Source of the DNA: Myotis daubentonii
Taxonomy: Eukaryota > Chordata > Mammalia > Chiroptera > Vespertilionidae
Length of the DNA stretch: 64,000 nucleotides
Direction of reading: 5' to 3'
Assembly: GCF_963259705.1 (NCBI RefSeq)
Contig: NC_081844.1
Location: 101,954,671-102,018,670 of the forward strand
The position numbers and the translations under genes are program-made. The notes beneath the pieces were generated by a model. The model was not told the DNA's origin. It worked only from the letters and a program-made list of their open reading frames with translations, and made no database searches. Shown here in pieces: positions 11,390 to 23,575 of this stretch (the stretch's first letter is position 1; every line of letters begins with the position of its first letter).

Positions 11390-12589
11390 GCATGATAAAA
11401 TCTCTCCTGAGGATTTTGTTACGCAGACTGCCTTAATAGAAGGTTGCCTAAAATGTTCAGTGACTGTTTTTCATTATGTTATAGACCTGTTGTTGTCTGC
11501 CAGTGCCCTGTCTGCATTTCAGTAGTAAGAATTTCATTGAAACTGAATCTCCACCAGGAAATATTGTAAAACTGTTTTTGAATACAAAACCAGAGTGGTT
11601 GTCAGTTTGTCCTTATTTCCTGAGTTTTCAATTATAATGAAGATCTTTAACTAAAAACTAAACAAAAAATGGATAATAATTAGTATCTCCTTTTAAAATG
11701 AAGTCACATGCATTACTTGGAAGAAAACTAGATATCCCATTTATTAGTGCAAGAAATTTTCTGAAACTCAATTTTGTAGACATGTTCTAGTCATCACAGG
11801 GGAAATATGATGACAGTAGGCTCTTGAAGCAAAGATCAGTCACATGTATTTGGCTGGCTTTGTTGATTTTTACATTGATATCTATACAGGGTACCAGGTA
11901 GCTGACTTCCCTCACTTAATTCTATCAGGGGAAAAAGAAGCCAATTCAGAAATTATCAAACATGCTCACACTTCCTGTACCAATTTATGCAATAATCTCT
12001 GTACTCAGTTTGAATAAACTTTACAAAAGAAAAACTTTAACATACTTTATACCAACGAAGATGCAGATACCATCAGGGAATGCCAGGAAATTGATAAACA
12101 CCAGTAAATTTTATTAAATGGAAAGTTTAGAAGCAGGCTTGGGGGAGCTTATTCCAGTATGCAATATGAAACCAACCATTTATATTCAGTAATAATTAAG
12201 CAACCCTCCACTGAGTCTTTTTTTCCCACGTCTCTCTCTTGATTTCTGCATCTTAGTTTTTATGATGGTAGGCTATTTCCTGTATATATCCGTAGAAATA
12301 TTTCAGACGGTAATGCATTTGGCTAGGAAGAAATCAGCAGAGAGATTCCATTGAACTGTCAGGCTACTGGAGCTGTGTTTTAAGTATTTTCTTTGGGGTA
12401 ATTGAAAACACCACTTATTTTCTCATTAACGTTTCACTTAATGGAGAATTTTTATTAAATGTCAGACTTCCCATTTTCTGAGATGTATTTTTGGAAGTAA
12501 GCACTAGGAAAACATTTAGCTGCTTCCCTGACATTCGCTACTATATACTCTTTCAAGAAGCCTGGGCCATGGGGTGCAGGGACTGTATA
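11390..12589. other. No recognisable gene or repeat
   Basis: No supported feature. The stretch has ordinary AT-rich composition and lacks simple repeats. Confidence 0.5.
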
Positions 12590-14100
12590 CTTTTTAAAAT
12601 TTTATTTTTTGATTGCAGTTGACATACAGTATTATATTAGTTCAATGGAGTGATGAGACATTACTTATGAAGTGATCACCCCAGTAAGTCTAGTACTGAT
12701 CTGACACCACATGTAGTTACAATATCATTGCAATATTATTGATTGTATTCCATGTGCTGTACTTCACCCGACTATGACTGTTCTTATAACTGAAGATTTG
12801 TACTTCTCAATCTCTATCATCTTTTTCATCCATCTTCCCAAGCTATTTGGCAAACATCTATTTGTTCTCTGTACCTGTGATTTTGTTTCTATTTTCTTTG
12901 TTCATTTTGCATTTTAGATTCCACATGCAAGTGGAATAATGTGGCATTTGTCTTTCTCTTTCTGACTTATTTTGCTTAGAATAATACCCATTAGGTCCAT
13001 TCTTGTTGTTGCAAATGTCTGAGTACCGTTCATTGCACATATGCACCGCCTCTTCCTTATCCATTTGTCTATCAGTGGACATTGATGTGGCTTCCATATC
13101 TTGGCCATTGTTAATGACTCTGCAATGAACATAAATCTTTTTGAATTAGTATTTTGGATTTCTTCAAATAAATACCCAGAAGCGGAACTGCTGGGTCATA
13201 TGGTAGTATTCCCACCAACAGTGCACTAGAGTGCCCTTGTCTCCACATCCTCACCAACACTTACTGTTTGTTGATTTATGATAGCCATTCTGACCAGTAT
13301 GATAACTCTTTTGGTTTTACTTTACATCTCCTGATGTTTAGTGATAGTGGTAATTTTCCATATGTCTATTGGCCATCTGTATATCCTTTCTGGAGAAGTG
13401 TCTATTCAGGTCTTCTGCCCATTTTTTGACCAGATTGTTTGGGGGATTTTTGGTGGTAAGTCCTGTGAGTTACTTATGTATTTTGTATATTAATCTCTCA
13501 TCGGATGTATCATTGGCAAATAGTTTTTCTCATTCAGTAGGTTGTCTTTTTGTTTTGTTGATGGTTTCTTTTGTTGTGCAAAACCTTTTTAGTTTTGTAT
13601 GTATTTTTTTTTTGTTTCCCTTTCCCTTAGATATAAAAAATATACTAAGAGGAATGTCAAAGAGTTTACTGCCTGTGTTTTCTTTTAGGAATTTCATGGT
13701 TTCAACTGTTTAAGTCTTTAATCCATTTTTAATTTATTTTTGTATATGCTGTAAGAAATTATCCTAATTTTATTTATTTATTGCATGTACATGTCCAGTC
13801 TTCTCAGTGCCATTTTTCGAAGAGACTGTCTTTACCTCATTGTATATTCTTGCCTCCTTTTTCACAGATTAATTTACCATAAAGGCATAGGTTTATTTCT
13901 GGGCTTTCTATTCCATTCCATTGGCATATGTGTCTGGTTTACGCCAGTGTCGTGCTGTTTGATTACTATAGCCTTGTAGTATAGTTTGCTATCAGATAAT
14001 GTGATACCTCCAGCTTCATTCTGCTTTCTCAGGATTACTTTGGCTACTTGGGATCTTTTGAGGTCTCATGTAAATTTTAGGATTATTTGAGCTTGTGTCC
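12590..14100 (-). mobile_element. Older L1 (L1M-type), ORF2 3' end and 3' UTR
   Basis: Read on the minus strand this runs from ORF2 3' sequence into the L1 3' UTR. On the plus strand the landmarks are 'ggtcttctgcccattttttgacc' (13412), 'atttctgaccag' area (13290), 'caccaacagtgcac' (13215), 'aaatacccagaagcggaactgctgggtcata' (13170) and 'gaagtgatcaccccagtaagtctagta' (12668). The reading frame is broken, with stops in every frame, so no reverse transcriptase is made. Confidence 0.88.
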
Positions 14101-14515
14101 CGGCCTCCCGGGTCACAAGTCTATTGTCTTTCTTGGACACAATCCCTGCTAGTTTTCACAGACAGCTCCTCTGGTTCCTCCTCTTCCTATCAGTGGCACC
14201 CCAGCTGGTGAGCCTGGGATGGGGCTGTCACCCTCACTCCTCAGGGGGAAGCTCTACAGCCCAGATACTCCTCCCAATTCTTAATCACTACACCGTGGGG
14301 GTGGGAGCTGCCCATTCCTCATCTTAGCCCGCCCCCCACATCTCAATGAGGTTTCTTTAAATCCTTAGTTGTAGGATGTCAGTTTAGTTTGTCTTTAGAT
14401 GGTTCTTCTCAATGACAGTCGTTCTATAATTTAGTTGTAATTTTGATGTGAGCAGGGGAAGAGGCAAGCACAGAGTTTAACTACTGGAAGTCACCTCAGG
14501 CATTTTATACTTGGC
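14101..14515 (-). repeat. Unclassified interspersed-repeat-like segment
   Basis: This GC-richer block follows the L1 and contains 'gtcccggcctcccgggtcac', 'tattgtctttcttggacac' and a 3' part 'agttgtaattttgatgtgagc'. The phrasing resembles ancient repeats seen across mammals, but I cannot name the family. It could be a more 5' part of the same retroposon or a separate LTR. Confidence 0.35.
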
Positions 14516-16591
14516 AAGTAAATACATTTCAGCCTATGAATTTAAAATAAGCTCACCAAAGTTACGGGCAATTTAATAGAGAAGTTGATGAAGAGAAAAA
14601 GTTCTCAGAATTATTTTAAATCAGGAGATGTTATCAACAACTTTAAAAATATATGACAGTCTCTGTCAACAGCAAATCAGTGAGCAAATATTGGCATCAA
14701 GAAGACAAAGATTATCACCACCCCCACCTTGTGTAGATTTTAAGTGTCACTTTATCCTTTCTTTTCATAAACAACCTCAATTTAGATTTGATGGTCTTCA
14801 GTCCTCTCTCTTAGACATTGAGAGGAAAATGGACAGAAACCAAGTGCTGGGTTTTATGAATTTGCCTTTAGAAATAGAATCATGTTTATAAATCTTAAGA
14901 AAGGGACGAAACGCTCGGTTTCATCTTTCAAGGAAACCTCACTTAAGCTAGGGGAAGACTGCTGATTGACTTTAAATTGATATTTGCCCATATAGTTGAC
15001 ACTACTTATGTTTCTATAAATTAATTATAAGATGGATTGCTGGGGTCAGACTGTAAGGGGTCTGCATGTCTATGTAAATGAGGGCTAATGAGGTAAAGTT
15101 AGATAAAACACAGAAACCAGGAATTTTTTTTTTTAAAGCATTTTTTTGTTGTTACTGTCAGTTGCCTATACTTTTTTTTTTTTTTAATCTGGAAAGATCT
15201 GTATATATATTTTCCAAAGGGTCACTCTCCCTGTAGGAACATGAACTTCAGACACTTAGAGGACAGTCTTCATTGTGCCATTTTGATTTTCTATCCATAT
15301 GGGGTTTTATTTTCCCTAATTCTCGTTTGTGATGGTACGTGAATATCCAAAATAATTTTGACCTACCAGGACATGTCTTTGCAGTAGACTGATGTTACCA
15401 TGAATATAAAAGGACACGTTCCTGCAGGCAGTAGCATTGTTTTTAAAATGGTAGGACTATTTATTTTCAATATAATTATGCAAAATAAATGAAAGAAATC
15501 TACCCTGCTGATATTTATGTAACAACTTCTGGAATAAATCTTCTGATTTACAAATATATTGGGACCATTAGCTAGAAGCCACACCACATCATTATTTTGC
15601 AGAACTTTAGGCAATTGTGATGACTTTTTTAAAAAAAAATCAGCATTATTTTGCAAAGTAAAATAAAACAGAAAAAGCCAATTGACTTTTTTTCCCCCAG
15701 CATTTTTGAAGAAGAAATAAAGCTGCTTAAAAATCAATGAAGGTTGCACTTTCAGAAATATTTTTAGAGGTGCTTTTTGAAACGACGATTCTTTTTCCAC
15801 ACTTTATCTCTTTTTTTTTAGAGCCACTTAATATTCTTAAGCCATTTTTGACTTCCCTAGGAAACTGTAAAAAGTGGACTGAAATCCATAATTGTATTAA
15901 AGCTATGGGTCCCCGTCACAGTAGCCTTTCTATAGGTGCTGGCAAAAGCCTTGTCATAAGAATATAAAAGAAGAGAGAAACTGAATTTTTTTTTCTCTGC
16001 TTATTTTTAAGTAGTACCAACCCAGAAGAGGAAGGTGAAGGATTTGGGGAAAGATATTGATGGAAAGGATGGGTCCTGTCCAGAGAAAAATGGTCACTTG
16101 TCAGTTCTGTGTATCGACACATACACAAACTGAAATACCCCATCTCTCCAACCCTGGGGAGTGCCCATGCTGTCCTGGCTGCTGCAGGCATATCCAATGT
16201 CCTGTCCACTTCACACATAAGAGCCCTCTGCTATTTGCTATGCCTTTAGCATCTGAAGTCTATACCAGGTGGTCAGAATTTATTTGACCAACTAAGCCCT
16301 AATTATAGTGGGATTTTTTTAAATGAATGGATGACATATTAGTGTTTTTATAAGAACTTTCTAGAAACAATGTCTTGACTAAAAGTACGACTCCAGGGAT
16401 AACAATCTCAAATGCAACATTATGAGCAAACACTCCAGTACAGATGGTATTCATTAATACTTCAGTCTCACCCAGATGGCATATTCCATGGCCAGGGGCA
16501 TGTAGCCCTGGAGATGGAAGGTCATATGAAGGTGTGAGGAGTATACTTTTAAACAAAAGGTGTCTTTTTAACTTTTCTTCATATATAAATA
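14516..16591. other. No recognisable gene or repeat
   Basis: No supported feature. The longest open frame (15363-15800, minus, 145 codons) is rich in Phe/Lys/Asn and has no recognisable domain, signal peptide or splice context. AT-rich chance frames of this kind are expected. Confidence 0.45.
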
Positions 16592-16932
16592 CTAGAGGCC
16601 CAGTGCACAAAATTTGTGCACTTGGTGGTGGGGTGGGTCCCTCAGCCCGGTCTGTGCCCTCTCACAGGGAGTGGGCCTAAGCCAGCAGGTGGACATCCCC
16701 CGAGGGGTCCTTAGTGCTGCCACAGAGGTGGGAGAGGCTCCCACCACTGTCGATGCTCTTGCCAGCTGTAAGCTCAGCTTCTGGCTGAGCAGTGCACCCC
16801 TGTTGGAGTGCACTGACCACCAGGGGGCAGCTCCTGTGTTGAGCGTCTGCCCCCCGGTGGACTGTGCGTGTCATAGCAACCTGTCATTCTGCTGTTCAGT
16901 CAATTTGCATATTAGGTTTTTATTATATAGGA
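16592..16932 (-). mobile_element. Non-autonomous Helitron (HeliBat type)
   Basis: The left end is A|CTAGAGGCCCAGTGCACAA with a GTGCACAAAATTTGTGCAC hairpin, and the right end is TTTTTATTATATAGGA|T. Both termini are canonical. The interior has the ACCAGGGGGCAGCTCCTG block and the AATTTGCATATTAGG block that precedes the 5' terminus in this subfamily. Confidence 0.92.
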
Positions 16933-17017
16933 TATATATGTACATATATGTATGTTTAAACTCTATATGTATGTACATATGTGTCTATATGTGTCTGTAT
17001 GTGTGTGGGGGGGGGCG

Positions 17018-17188
17018 TATTTGTGCACGGGTGGGGTCTGGCCGCCCTGCCCTTATCAGGCACATTGGGCTGGGCCAGCTGGGGGGAAGGGATGTGGGTG
17101 GCTGGCAGGCTGGCCCCGCCCCCTGTCCAAACTCTGGTAAACTCCTCGTGGAGGGGACAATTTGCATATTACCCTTTTATTATATAGA
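17018..17188 (-). mobile_element. Helitron fragment
   Basis: It retains a '..TTGTGCACGGGTGGGG' partial hairpin at the left and AATTTGCATATTACCCTTTTATTATATAGA at the right, in pieces matching the 5' terminus of neighbouring Helitrons. The CTAG terminus is lost. It lies between a (TATG)-rich patch (16933-17005), a G run and the following (TA)n array. Confidence 0.75.
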
Positions 17189-17190
17189 CT

Positions 17191-17327
<137 letters not shown>

Positions 17328-18229
17328 CACAGTATCACCACAATGTGCTAAGGACTAAGGTGGTTTTTCTCACACATTAGTGTGCCTACAAATGGCCCAG
17401 AGAACTTGTTCAAACATGAATTCCTGAGAGATTTTGATTTGGTAGGCAGTCCGGCAGAGCCTGAGGATTCATAGACCTAATAAGTTCCCAGGCGATGCTG
17501 ACCTAAGGGACTACACAAATCAGCAAGATAGAGAAGGCTTGTAGACAGTTTATAAGAATGAAGGCTCAAGTTCCTACAGGGCTTTGGCTTTAGCTACAGA
17601 ATACAGCCATGTTTCCCTCTATAAACCCAAGTGTTTGTAGCATGAATCTCTGCTACTCTATGTTCTGGTAAAGACTCCCCACATCCCTACTTCCAGTCAT
17701 AGCTACAACTAAATAAAGCTTTGCTAGGACCAGTGTGCCCAAATACTCAGGAAAGTGTTCCTTGTAGTGGTCCCCTCGGCAGGCTCATCTCACTGCTAGG
17801 CCACTGATGCTCTTGCTAAGAACTTGGCTTCTTTGGGTCAGCTAGGCTCCTTAAAGAGCCCTGCTGGCACCTCCCCTCTGGATCCCTGGGAGCCCCTATT
17901 GCTCTTTCCTATCTCCCTTTGCTCAGAGGAGGTGCTCAGGCCCTTTAAGTACAACATACAGCTCTCTGCCCACTCAGACTCCCTTGCTAGCTTGCATACG
18001 CATGACCAATGTAGGGGCACAAAAAATAACTTTCCTCCCACATTCTAAATTCTTCTAGCGGGGCTGATGATCAAATTAACCTGAGAAAGATTTCCAGAAG
18101 AAAATAAACAGAATTTATTATAAATGTATTATATTCAGGGATGTCATAAGACATGAGACCCAAATACACTTTGGGGGCCACTCCCATTTTTGTAAGGAAA
18201 AATAAAAGAAGAGAGAAACTGAGATTGTT
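17328..18229. other. No confident feature
   Basis: The stretch includes a mixed-composition part (17630-18060) that could belong to the retroviral LTR-like sequence after it. I see no boundary that would prove this. Confidence 0.4.
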
Positions 18230-18690
18230 TTATTCTGATTTAAGAAGTCACATTCTAACCTTGCACATGGGACCTGGGAGCTCACCTGGAAATGCAGCCT
18301 ATCCTCCCCATTAGGGAGCTGCCTATTATGGAAAGGTTAACATCCTTGTTGAAGAAACCAGTGCCACCAGCCCTTTGAAGACCCCCAGCCCTTTGAACAC
18401 CTCCAGCCTTTGCATACCCACAGGCCTTTGCAAATTTCCAGCCTTCATAACCTGTTAACTTCCCATTTGGCATACCCTTTGCCTAATTCCCAATGTAATC
18501 ATTGTCCTTCTACCCAATATAAGCAGCTGGCTTATGGGGAGAGGCAGAGCAGATTTTTGTGGATGACCTGCTGCTCTCCCATACTGCTGGCAGTATTGGA
18601 ATAAATGCTCATATATGACTCAACCCTATCTCTGCTTAATTGGCTCAAGTAATGATAGGCAGCACGGACCCATTGATTATCCAGTTACAA
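18230..18690 (+). mobile_element. Probable class I (gammaretrovirus-like) ERV LTR
   Basis: Promoter and polyadenylation signals have LTR spacing: a TATA-like AATATAAG at 18516-18523 and AATAAA at 18600-18605. A CCAGCCCTTTG-type repeated unit lies upstream (18368-18440), as in a U3 region. After the poly-A signal there is a CTC/ACTCAACCC stretch resembling a U5. Both outer boundaries and any target duplication are unclear, and no viral coding sequence follows. An unrelated promoter-like repeat is an alternative. Confidence 0.45.
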
Positions 18691-20579
18691 TCAGTTATGC
18701 TCTTGGAAGAGACCTATGGGTCCTATTAACCCAGCTCGCCTATCTGAACCTTTATCTCTTAAGATTTTTAAATTTTTAATGGAACCATTGAGAATATACA
18801 ATGAAGAATCTGTTCTGTATTTGGAGGACAACTTTCATATTTCCTCCATTAAAATACCTACCTTCCTCTCTCCAGGACTGGTTCTTGGCCTCAATAAATA
18901 TTATAGGTTAAGCAGTTTTAGTCATATCTAAGGACAGTAGTTGCTGGAATATCACCATTAGAACTATTATATGTGCCTACTTCTCAGGATAGTGTCAGAA
19001 TTACTGTAAAACTTGCACTTGGCCATCCCTTGATTTGACCCCACTCTTTATAATAAAGAAGAAAATAAACTTAGTTTATACCTTTGTCCCGCTGCCCATT
19101 GGAATTAAGCCTTCTGAATGCTGTGACATATCCATCTATGCATCCATCCACTCTGAGAACAAACATTGACTATCTGCTGTCTTACCTAGCCAATTATCAG
19201 TGATATGTAAAACTCAGACGATATGTCGCCCATAGTTTCCATGCATCTCCTCTATATTCTCTCTTCCTGAAAGCTTCTTTATCTGAAACTTAGAACATCA
19301 CCTTCTCTACCGTGTCCTCATCCAAATATAATTTTAAACTGTTTCTATTAAGGATGTCACCATTCCACTGGAAGAAGTGGCCTTGACAATTCCTAAGTAC
19401 AATTGAACACATGAAGATAAAGCCTGTGTTCAAATAATAAAAAAAATAAGAAAACAGGATTCCTGTCTAAAACAAAAACAAAAACAACAACAACAAAAAA
19501 CAAAACAAAAAACCTCCAAAAATTATTTCTCTATATATACTTTTCTAGAATTCCTCCAAATGTCCAGGGAGGTAATCTGGGAACCTGTTCCTAAACGTGT
19601 TCAATGAGATTTTTACGCAATTACTAATGTAGAGCAAGGCTTTTTAAAAAACAAAACAAACAAACAAACAAAAACCCAAAACACTGAAAGCTACATTCTG
19701 TGCTAACTGATTAAACTAGGTTTCTTTCACTTTGCATTTCTCTTCTACCAATGGCTATAGGAGAGAAAAAATTCATATAAAACAAACTCAATATACAAGT
19801 ACTAATAGACTCAGTAGCATTTAGCATTGGCAAATTGCTGAAAATTTGTCAGGTAATGTGATTTTGTTTTCAATTTATGCCACTGAAAAGTAATGTTATG
19901 TCTAATGCCAAGGGGGGAAAAAAACTACACTCCATAAAACTATATTACTGTATATGGGTTTGGCATTTAAGAAGCAAATGAGAGCAATGAGAGCAAGTTG
20001 CCCTTTTCTATATTTCTTAAACAGTGTGTAAAGTTGTTAGATTATACTGTACCATTTTAAGAAATGCTTTGCACGAGAAGAAAATTGCGATTCATATCAG
20101 ACATAAAGCGTGCGAGTTAGGACTCCAGTGGCCACGTGAGAAGAAAGGATGCAGAGCTGAGTTCGGAGAACAAGGCCACCCAATGTTCAATAAATATGTA
20201 AACCTGGGATTTTAGTTTCTTGATAGAAAAAGGAAAAAATGGTTAAATGCCAGATGCATAAATGAAATTCTTAGTAATGCAGATTTAAATCAAGTACCTC
20301 CTTAGAGAAGTTCTATATTCTTTTAAAATACTGTACATGCAGAGTCTTTAGGTTAAGATATTAACCATTTTGCTTAAAATCTTATATGCTGCTTTGAGAC
20401 ATAGGAATGGGTAAATATGGGAACTCCATTATTTGGAGTAGCTTAAAGTTCTAGAGAAAATCTACATGTTACTATTCATTGTCATGTACTTTGTAAACTT
20501 GGATAGCGTTCTTATATTTTTGAATCTACTAATTATTAGAGATATTGGGATAATAACATTCTTTTTATGTCTCTCATAA
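18691..20579. other. No recognisable gene; A-rich simple patches
   Basis: It contains (CAAAA)n-like runs at about 19470-19512 and an (AAAC)n run at about 19649-19676. Otherwise I see no supported feature. Confidence 0.5.
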
Positions 20580-21231
20580 TCTATATATTTAAAGAGCCAG
20601 GGGCCATTACATCCGAAACAACCAAATGGACGACGGAACAGGCTGAGTGGGGCGACAAGGCTGGCAGTGGGGTTAGTGAGGGACAGCCAAATGATTGAGC
20701 AGCAGGCTGCGTGGGGCGAACAGGCCAGCAGGGGGGTTATTGAGGGACGACCAAACAACTGAGCACCAGGCTGTGTGGGGCAACCAGGCCGGCAGGGAGG
20801 GCAGTGAGGAGCGACCAGGCTGGCAGAGGGGGGTAGTGAAGAGTGACCAGGCCAGCAGGCAGCGCAGTTGGTGGCAACCAGGCTGGCGGGGGGGGGGGGG
20901 GGCAGTTGGTGGCAACCAGGCTGGCAGGGGGGCAGTTAGGGGTGACTAGGCTGGCAGAGGGGGGCTGTTGGGGTGACCAGGCTGGCAGAGGGGGCAGTAA
21001 GGGGCGACCATGCTGGCGGGGGGTGGGGGGCAGTTAGTGGTATTCAGACAGGCAGGGAGGTGAGCCGTTAGGAGCCAGCAGTCCTGGATTGTGAGAGGGA
21101 ATGTCCAATTGCTGGTTTAGGCCTGATCCTAGGGGCAGTCGGACATCCCCTGAGGGGTCCCGGATTTGAGTGCTGGCTGGGCTGAGGGGACTCCACACCC
21201 TGTGCATGAATTTCATGCACCAGGCCTCTAG
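20580..21231 (+). mobile_element. Helitron with internal minisatellite
   Basis: The 5' end is the TCTATATATTTAAAGAGCC variant at 20580, preceded by A. The 3' end is GTGCATGAATTTCATGCAC then CAGGCCTCTAG|T at 21231. The interior is dominated by GC-rich tandem units (see 20795-21045) followed by the standard 'ggtttaggcctgatcc' and 'ggacatcccctgaggggtcc' Helitron body. Arg/Gly/Pro-rich open frames on both strands reflect this composition and are not genes. Confidence 0.9.
20795..21045 (+). repeat. GC-rich minisatellite, units about 29-36 bp
   Basis: About seven to eight units share GACCAGGCTGGCAG followed by a G run and CAGTTRGKGGY. The number of Gs varies from unit to unit (up to about 18 at 20886-20903), which accounts for the uneven period. 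Looser copies extend left to about 20640. Confidence 0.85.
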
Positions 21232-22082
21232 TGTTGCCATAAGGGTTATTTTAACAAATTAAAATGAGCATGCTTTTGAAATAAATTATTGGAGTCATGA
21301 GTCTTTAAAATCTTGTTTGCTCATGTACATAGTTGTCTAGACTTAGGGCTCAAGGATGACCTTTGGCACTCAGTGCCTGACTTTATTTGTTTAAAGTGCA
21401 ACAGGTAATGAAATGAAAGTCAGACCACTTGGATTCTTACTGCAGCTCATCTGCCCTAAGTTCAGGGTGCCAGAATGGCCTGGTGGAAATAGAAAACAAC
21501 TCTGATGAAATGCTAAGGACTGTGTGGTTGGACTCAAATCCTCAGGCAAATTTTGAGTGGCCAGTCAATAAAGCTTTCTTCAAGACTTACCCAATTTGAA
21601 GATGACTTTTTAGTAGTTTCTACTAAACAGCTGGTGGAAGTGTTGGCTTTATCCTATTGAAAAAAAAAAAAAAAACTACAGTCAGCCCACATAAGCTCAT
21701 GAAAAATGAGTCAACATGATGTTCATGCACTTAGAGATACTGACCTGCATTATCTCAGCCAAGGTTTTCAACCATCCTTTCCTTTCCCATTATCAGGCTG
21801 CTTATTATCAAACTGGATATGATATTTCTTTTGATCTTTTGCTTTGCTCTGCCTTCTGATGTGGTGTAGTCTTTCCTCAGGCAGTTTTTTCAATGATTGA
21901 TTTCCACATCTCAAAATGTTAACTTTCCAAACTGACTTCAGTATTTTCTAAGCTCTTTCTAAAAGAACCTTTTCTTGAATGTAACAAAGTTGTGAATAAC
22001 TTTCATAGTTTGAAAGGTATGATTTCCTATTCAACTCTTCCCCTAATTTTTTCCATAGTAATTATCACTCAGGTTCACATTC

Positions 22083-22113
<31 letters not shown>

Positions 22114-22260
22114 CCAATACCTTTTTGGTGAATATTTTATTAAATAAAAATAAATTATTGGTGTGTCTGTTTCTTTAGATGTCCAATGTGCTTTTCTGTG
22201 TTGTCCCTTTTAGTTTATATAAATTCCCTATATTTTACTATATTTAGATCAACTCATAAC
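21232..22260. other. No recognisable gene; poly-T tract
   Basis: A T run of about 26 lies at 22087-22112 and an A run at 21660-21675. Nothing else is recognised. Confidence 0.5.
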
Positions 22261-22969
22261 TACATATATAAAACCCTAATATGCAAATAGACTGAACAGT
22301 AGAACAACCCAACAGCCGTACAACCAGTTGCTATGACGTATGCTGACCACTAGGGGGTGTGCGTGGAACATGGCAGGCATCTGCAGCAGGTGACAGGTCA
22401 CAGAGCATGGCAGGCATCAGCCGCGGCGGGAGGGTGGAGCAGGTGAGCGGGGGCGCCAGACCAAGGCGGGGTGCCAGTCGCTGTCATTGGGGTGAGCCTC
22501 TGGTGGTTACTGAAAATTCTTTGCTCCTGTAAGCTGCGGTCCCGCCCGGCGCTCACACCCGCTGCCAGCGCCTGGTGCTGGCCCCGTTCACTCGGCACTG
22601 TCATTGGTTGCGAGCTGCGGCTGCTGGCCCTGATCGTCCCAAGGGCTTCTCCACCTCCCTTGCTCCTGAGCAGCAATCAGGGCAGCAGCCACCACTCCAC
22701 TGATGGTGCCAGCCCCACTTGTACCCACTGCTGGTGCTGGCCCCAATCACTCCATGCCATAAGTGGGTGTGAGTGGGGCTGGCACTGTCAGCACGTGGGA
22801 ACAGTGGTGGCAAGAGTGGGGCTGCTGGCAGATAGGGAACCAGGGGGCTGCAGCAGGAGGGGCCAGGTGGAGGTATGGAGGATGGGCCAAGACCTGCTTC
22901 TGTGTCCACTGCAGCCTTGCGGCCCACAGTTCCTTTCAAAGTGCATGAATTCATGCACTGGGCCCCTAA
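22261..22969 (+). mobile_element. Large Helitron with unusual interior
   Basis: The 5' side has TATATAAAACCCTAATATGC, close to the family 5' end, and GTTGCTATGACGTATGCTGACC. The 3' side has GTGCATGAATTCATGCAC followed by TGGGCCCCTAAT, a decayed CTAG. The roughly 500-bp interior is GC-rich with repeats of a 'gctggccccaatcactc' type unit, unlike the neighbouring copies. A captured host fragment is possible, but I recognise no exon. Open frames of 92-167 codons overlap on both strands and have no domain. Confidence 0.8.
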
Positions 22970-23089
22970 TATAGTTATAAAAACATGGGGATTTAAAGTT
23001 CAGTCATATGTTCAAGGGTAGGATGGGGTTTGTGAATTGGCTTAGAGTGCTCCATGCCCAGTTGTAGCAACAATTTATTGTATTTTATG

Positions 23090-23315
23090 GTGTTTTTATT
23101 TTTAAATGTCTTTATTGATTTTAGAGAAAGAGGAAGGGAGAGGGAGAGGTAGAAACATCAATGAGAAAGAGACATCGATCAGCTTCCTTCTACATACCCC
23201 CTACTAGGGATCAAGCCCACAACCCAGGCATGTGCCCCGATCAGGGATCAGGAATTGAACCAGGGACCTCTTGGTTCATGGGTCAGTGCTTAACCACTGA
23301 GCAACACTGGCTGGG
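23090..23315 (-). mobile_element. Ves SINE
   Basis: An antisense Ves SINE with TGTCTTTATTGATTTTAGAG, a purine-rich tract, two GGGATCA-type motifs and TAACCACTGAGCAACACTGG (antisense of the tRNA-like head). A perfect 12-bp target duplication, TTGTATTTTATG, lies at 23078-23089 and 23316-23327. Confidence 0.95.
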
Positions 23316-23327
23316 TTGTATTTTATG

Positions 23328-23363
23328 TTTTTTGTTTGTTTGTTTGTTTGTTTGTTTGTTTGT
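23328..23363. repeat. (GTTT)n microsatellite
   Basis: About eight TTTG tetramers directly after the right target duplication of the SINE. Confidence 0.9.
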
Positions 23364-23425
23364 TTTGTATTCTATCTTTTAAATGTCCAGTGTATACTAG
23401 AAGCGTCAGGTATTGCCAGTGAAAG

Positions 23426-23575
23426 TTTAGTCCAAATTTATACTTGTCTCAAGTTGTGATGCTCAATAATATTTTAGCTATCTATATTTGTAGAACTTTA
23501 TTTAGTCCAAATTTCTACTTGTCTTAAGTTGTGATGCTCAATAATACTTTAGCTATCTATATTTGTAGAACTCTA
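23426..23575 (+). repeat. 75-bp tandem duplication (two copies)
   Basis: The unit starting TTTAGTCCAAATTT occurs at 23426-23500 and again at 23501-23575 with only a few differences (for example TATACTTGTCTC against CTACTTGTCTT). It matches no repeat family I know, so it looks like a local duplication. Confidence 0.92.

Noticed and set aside
15363..15800. 145-codon Phe/Lys-rich open frame on the minus strand
   Set aside because: No recognisable domain, membrane pattern of a known family, or conserved motif. AT-rich noncoding DNA can give frames of this length by chance.
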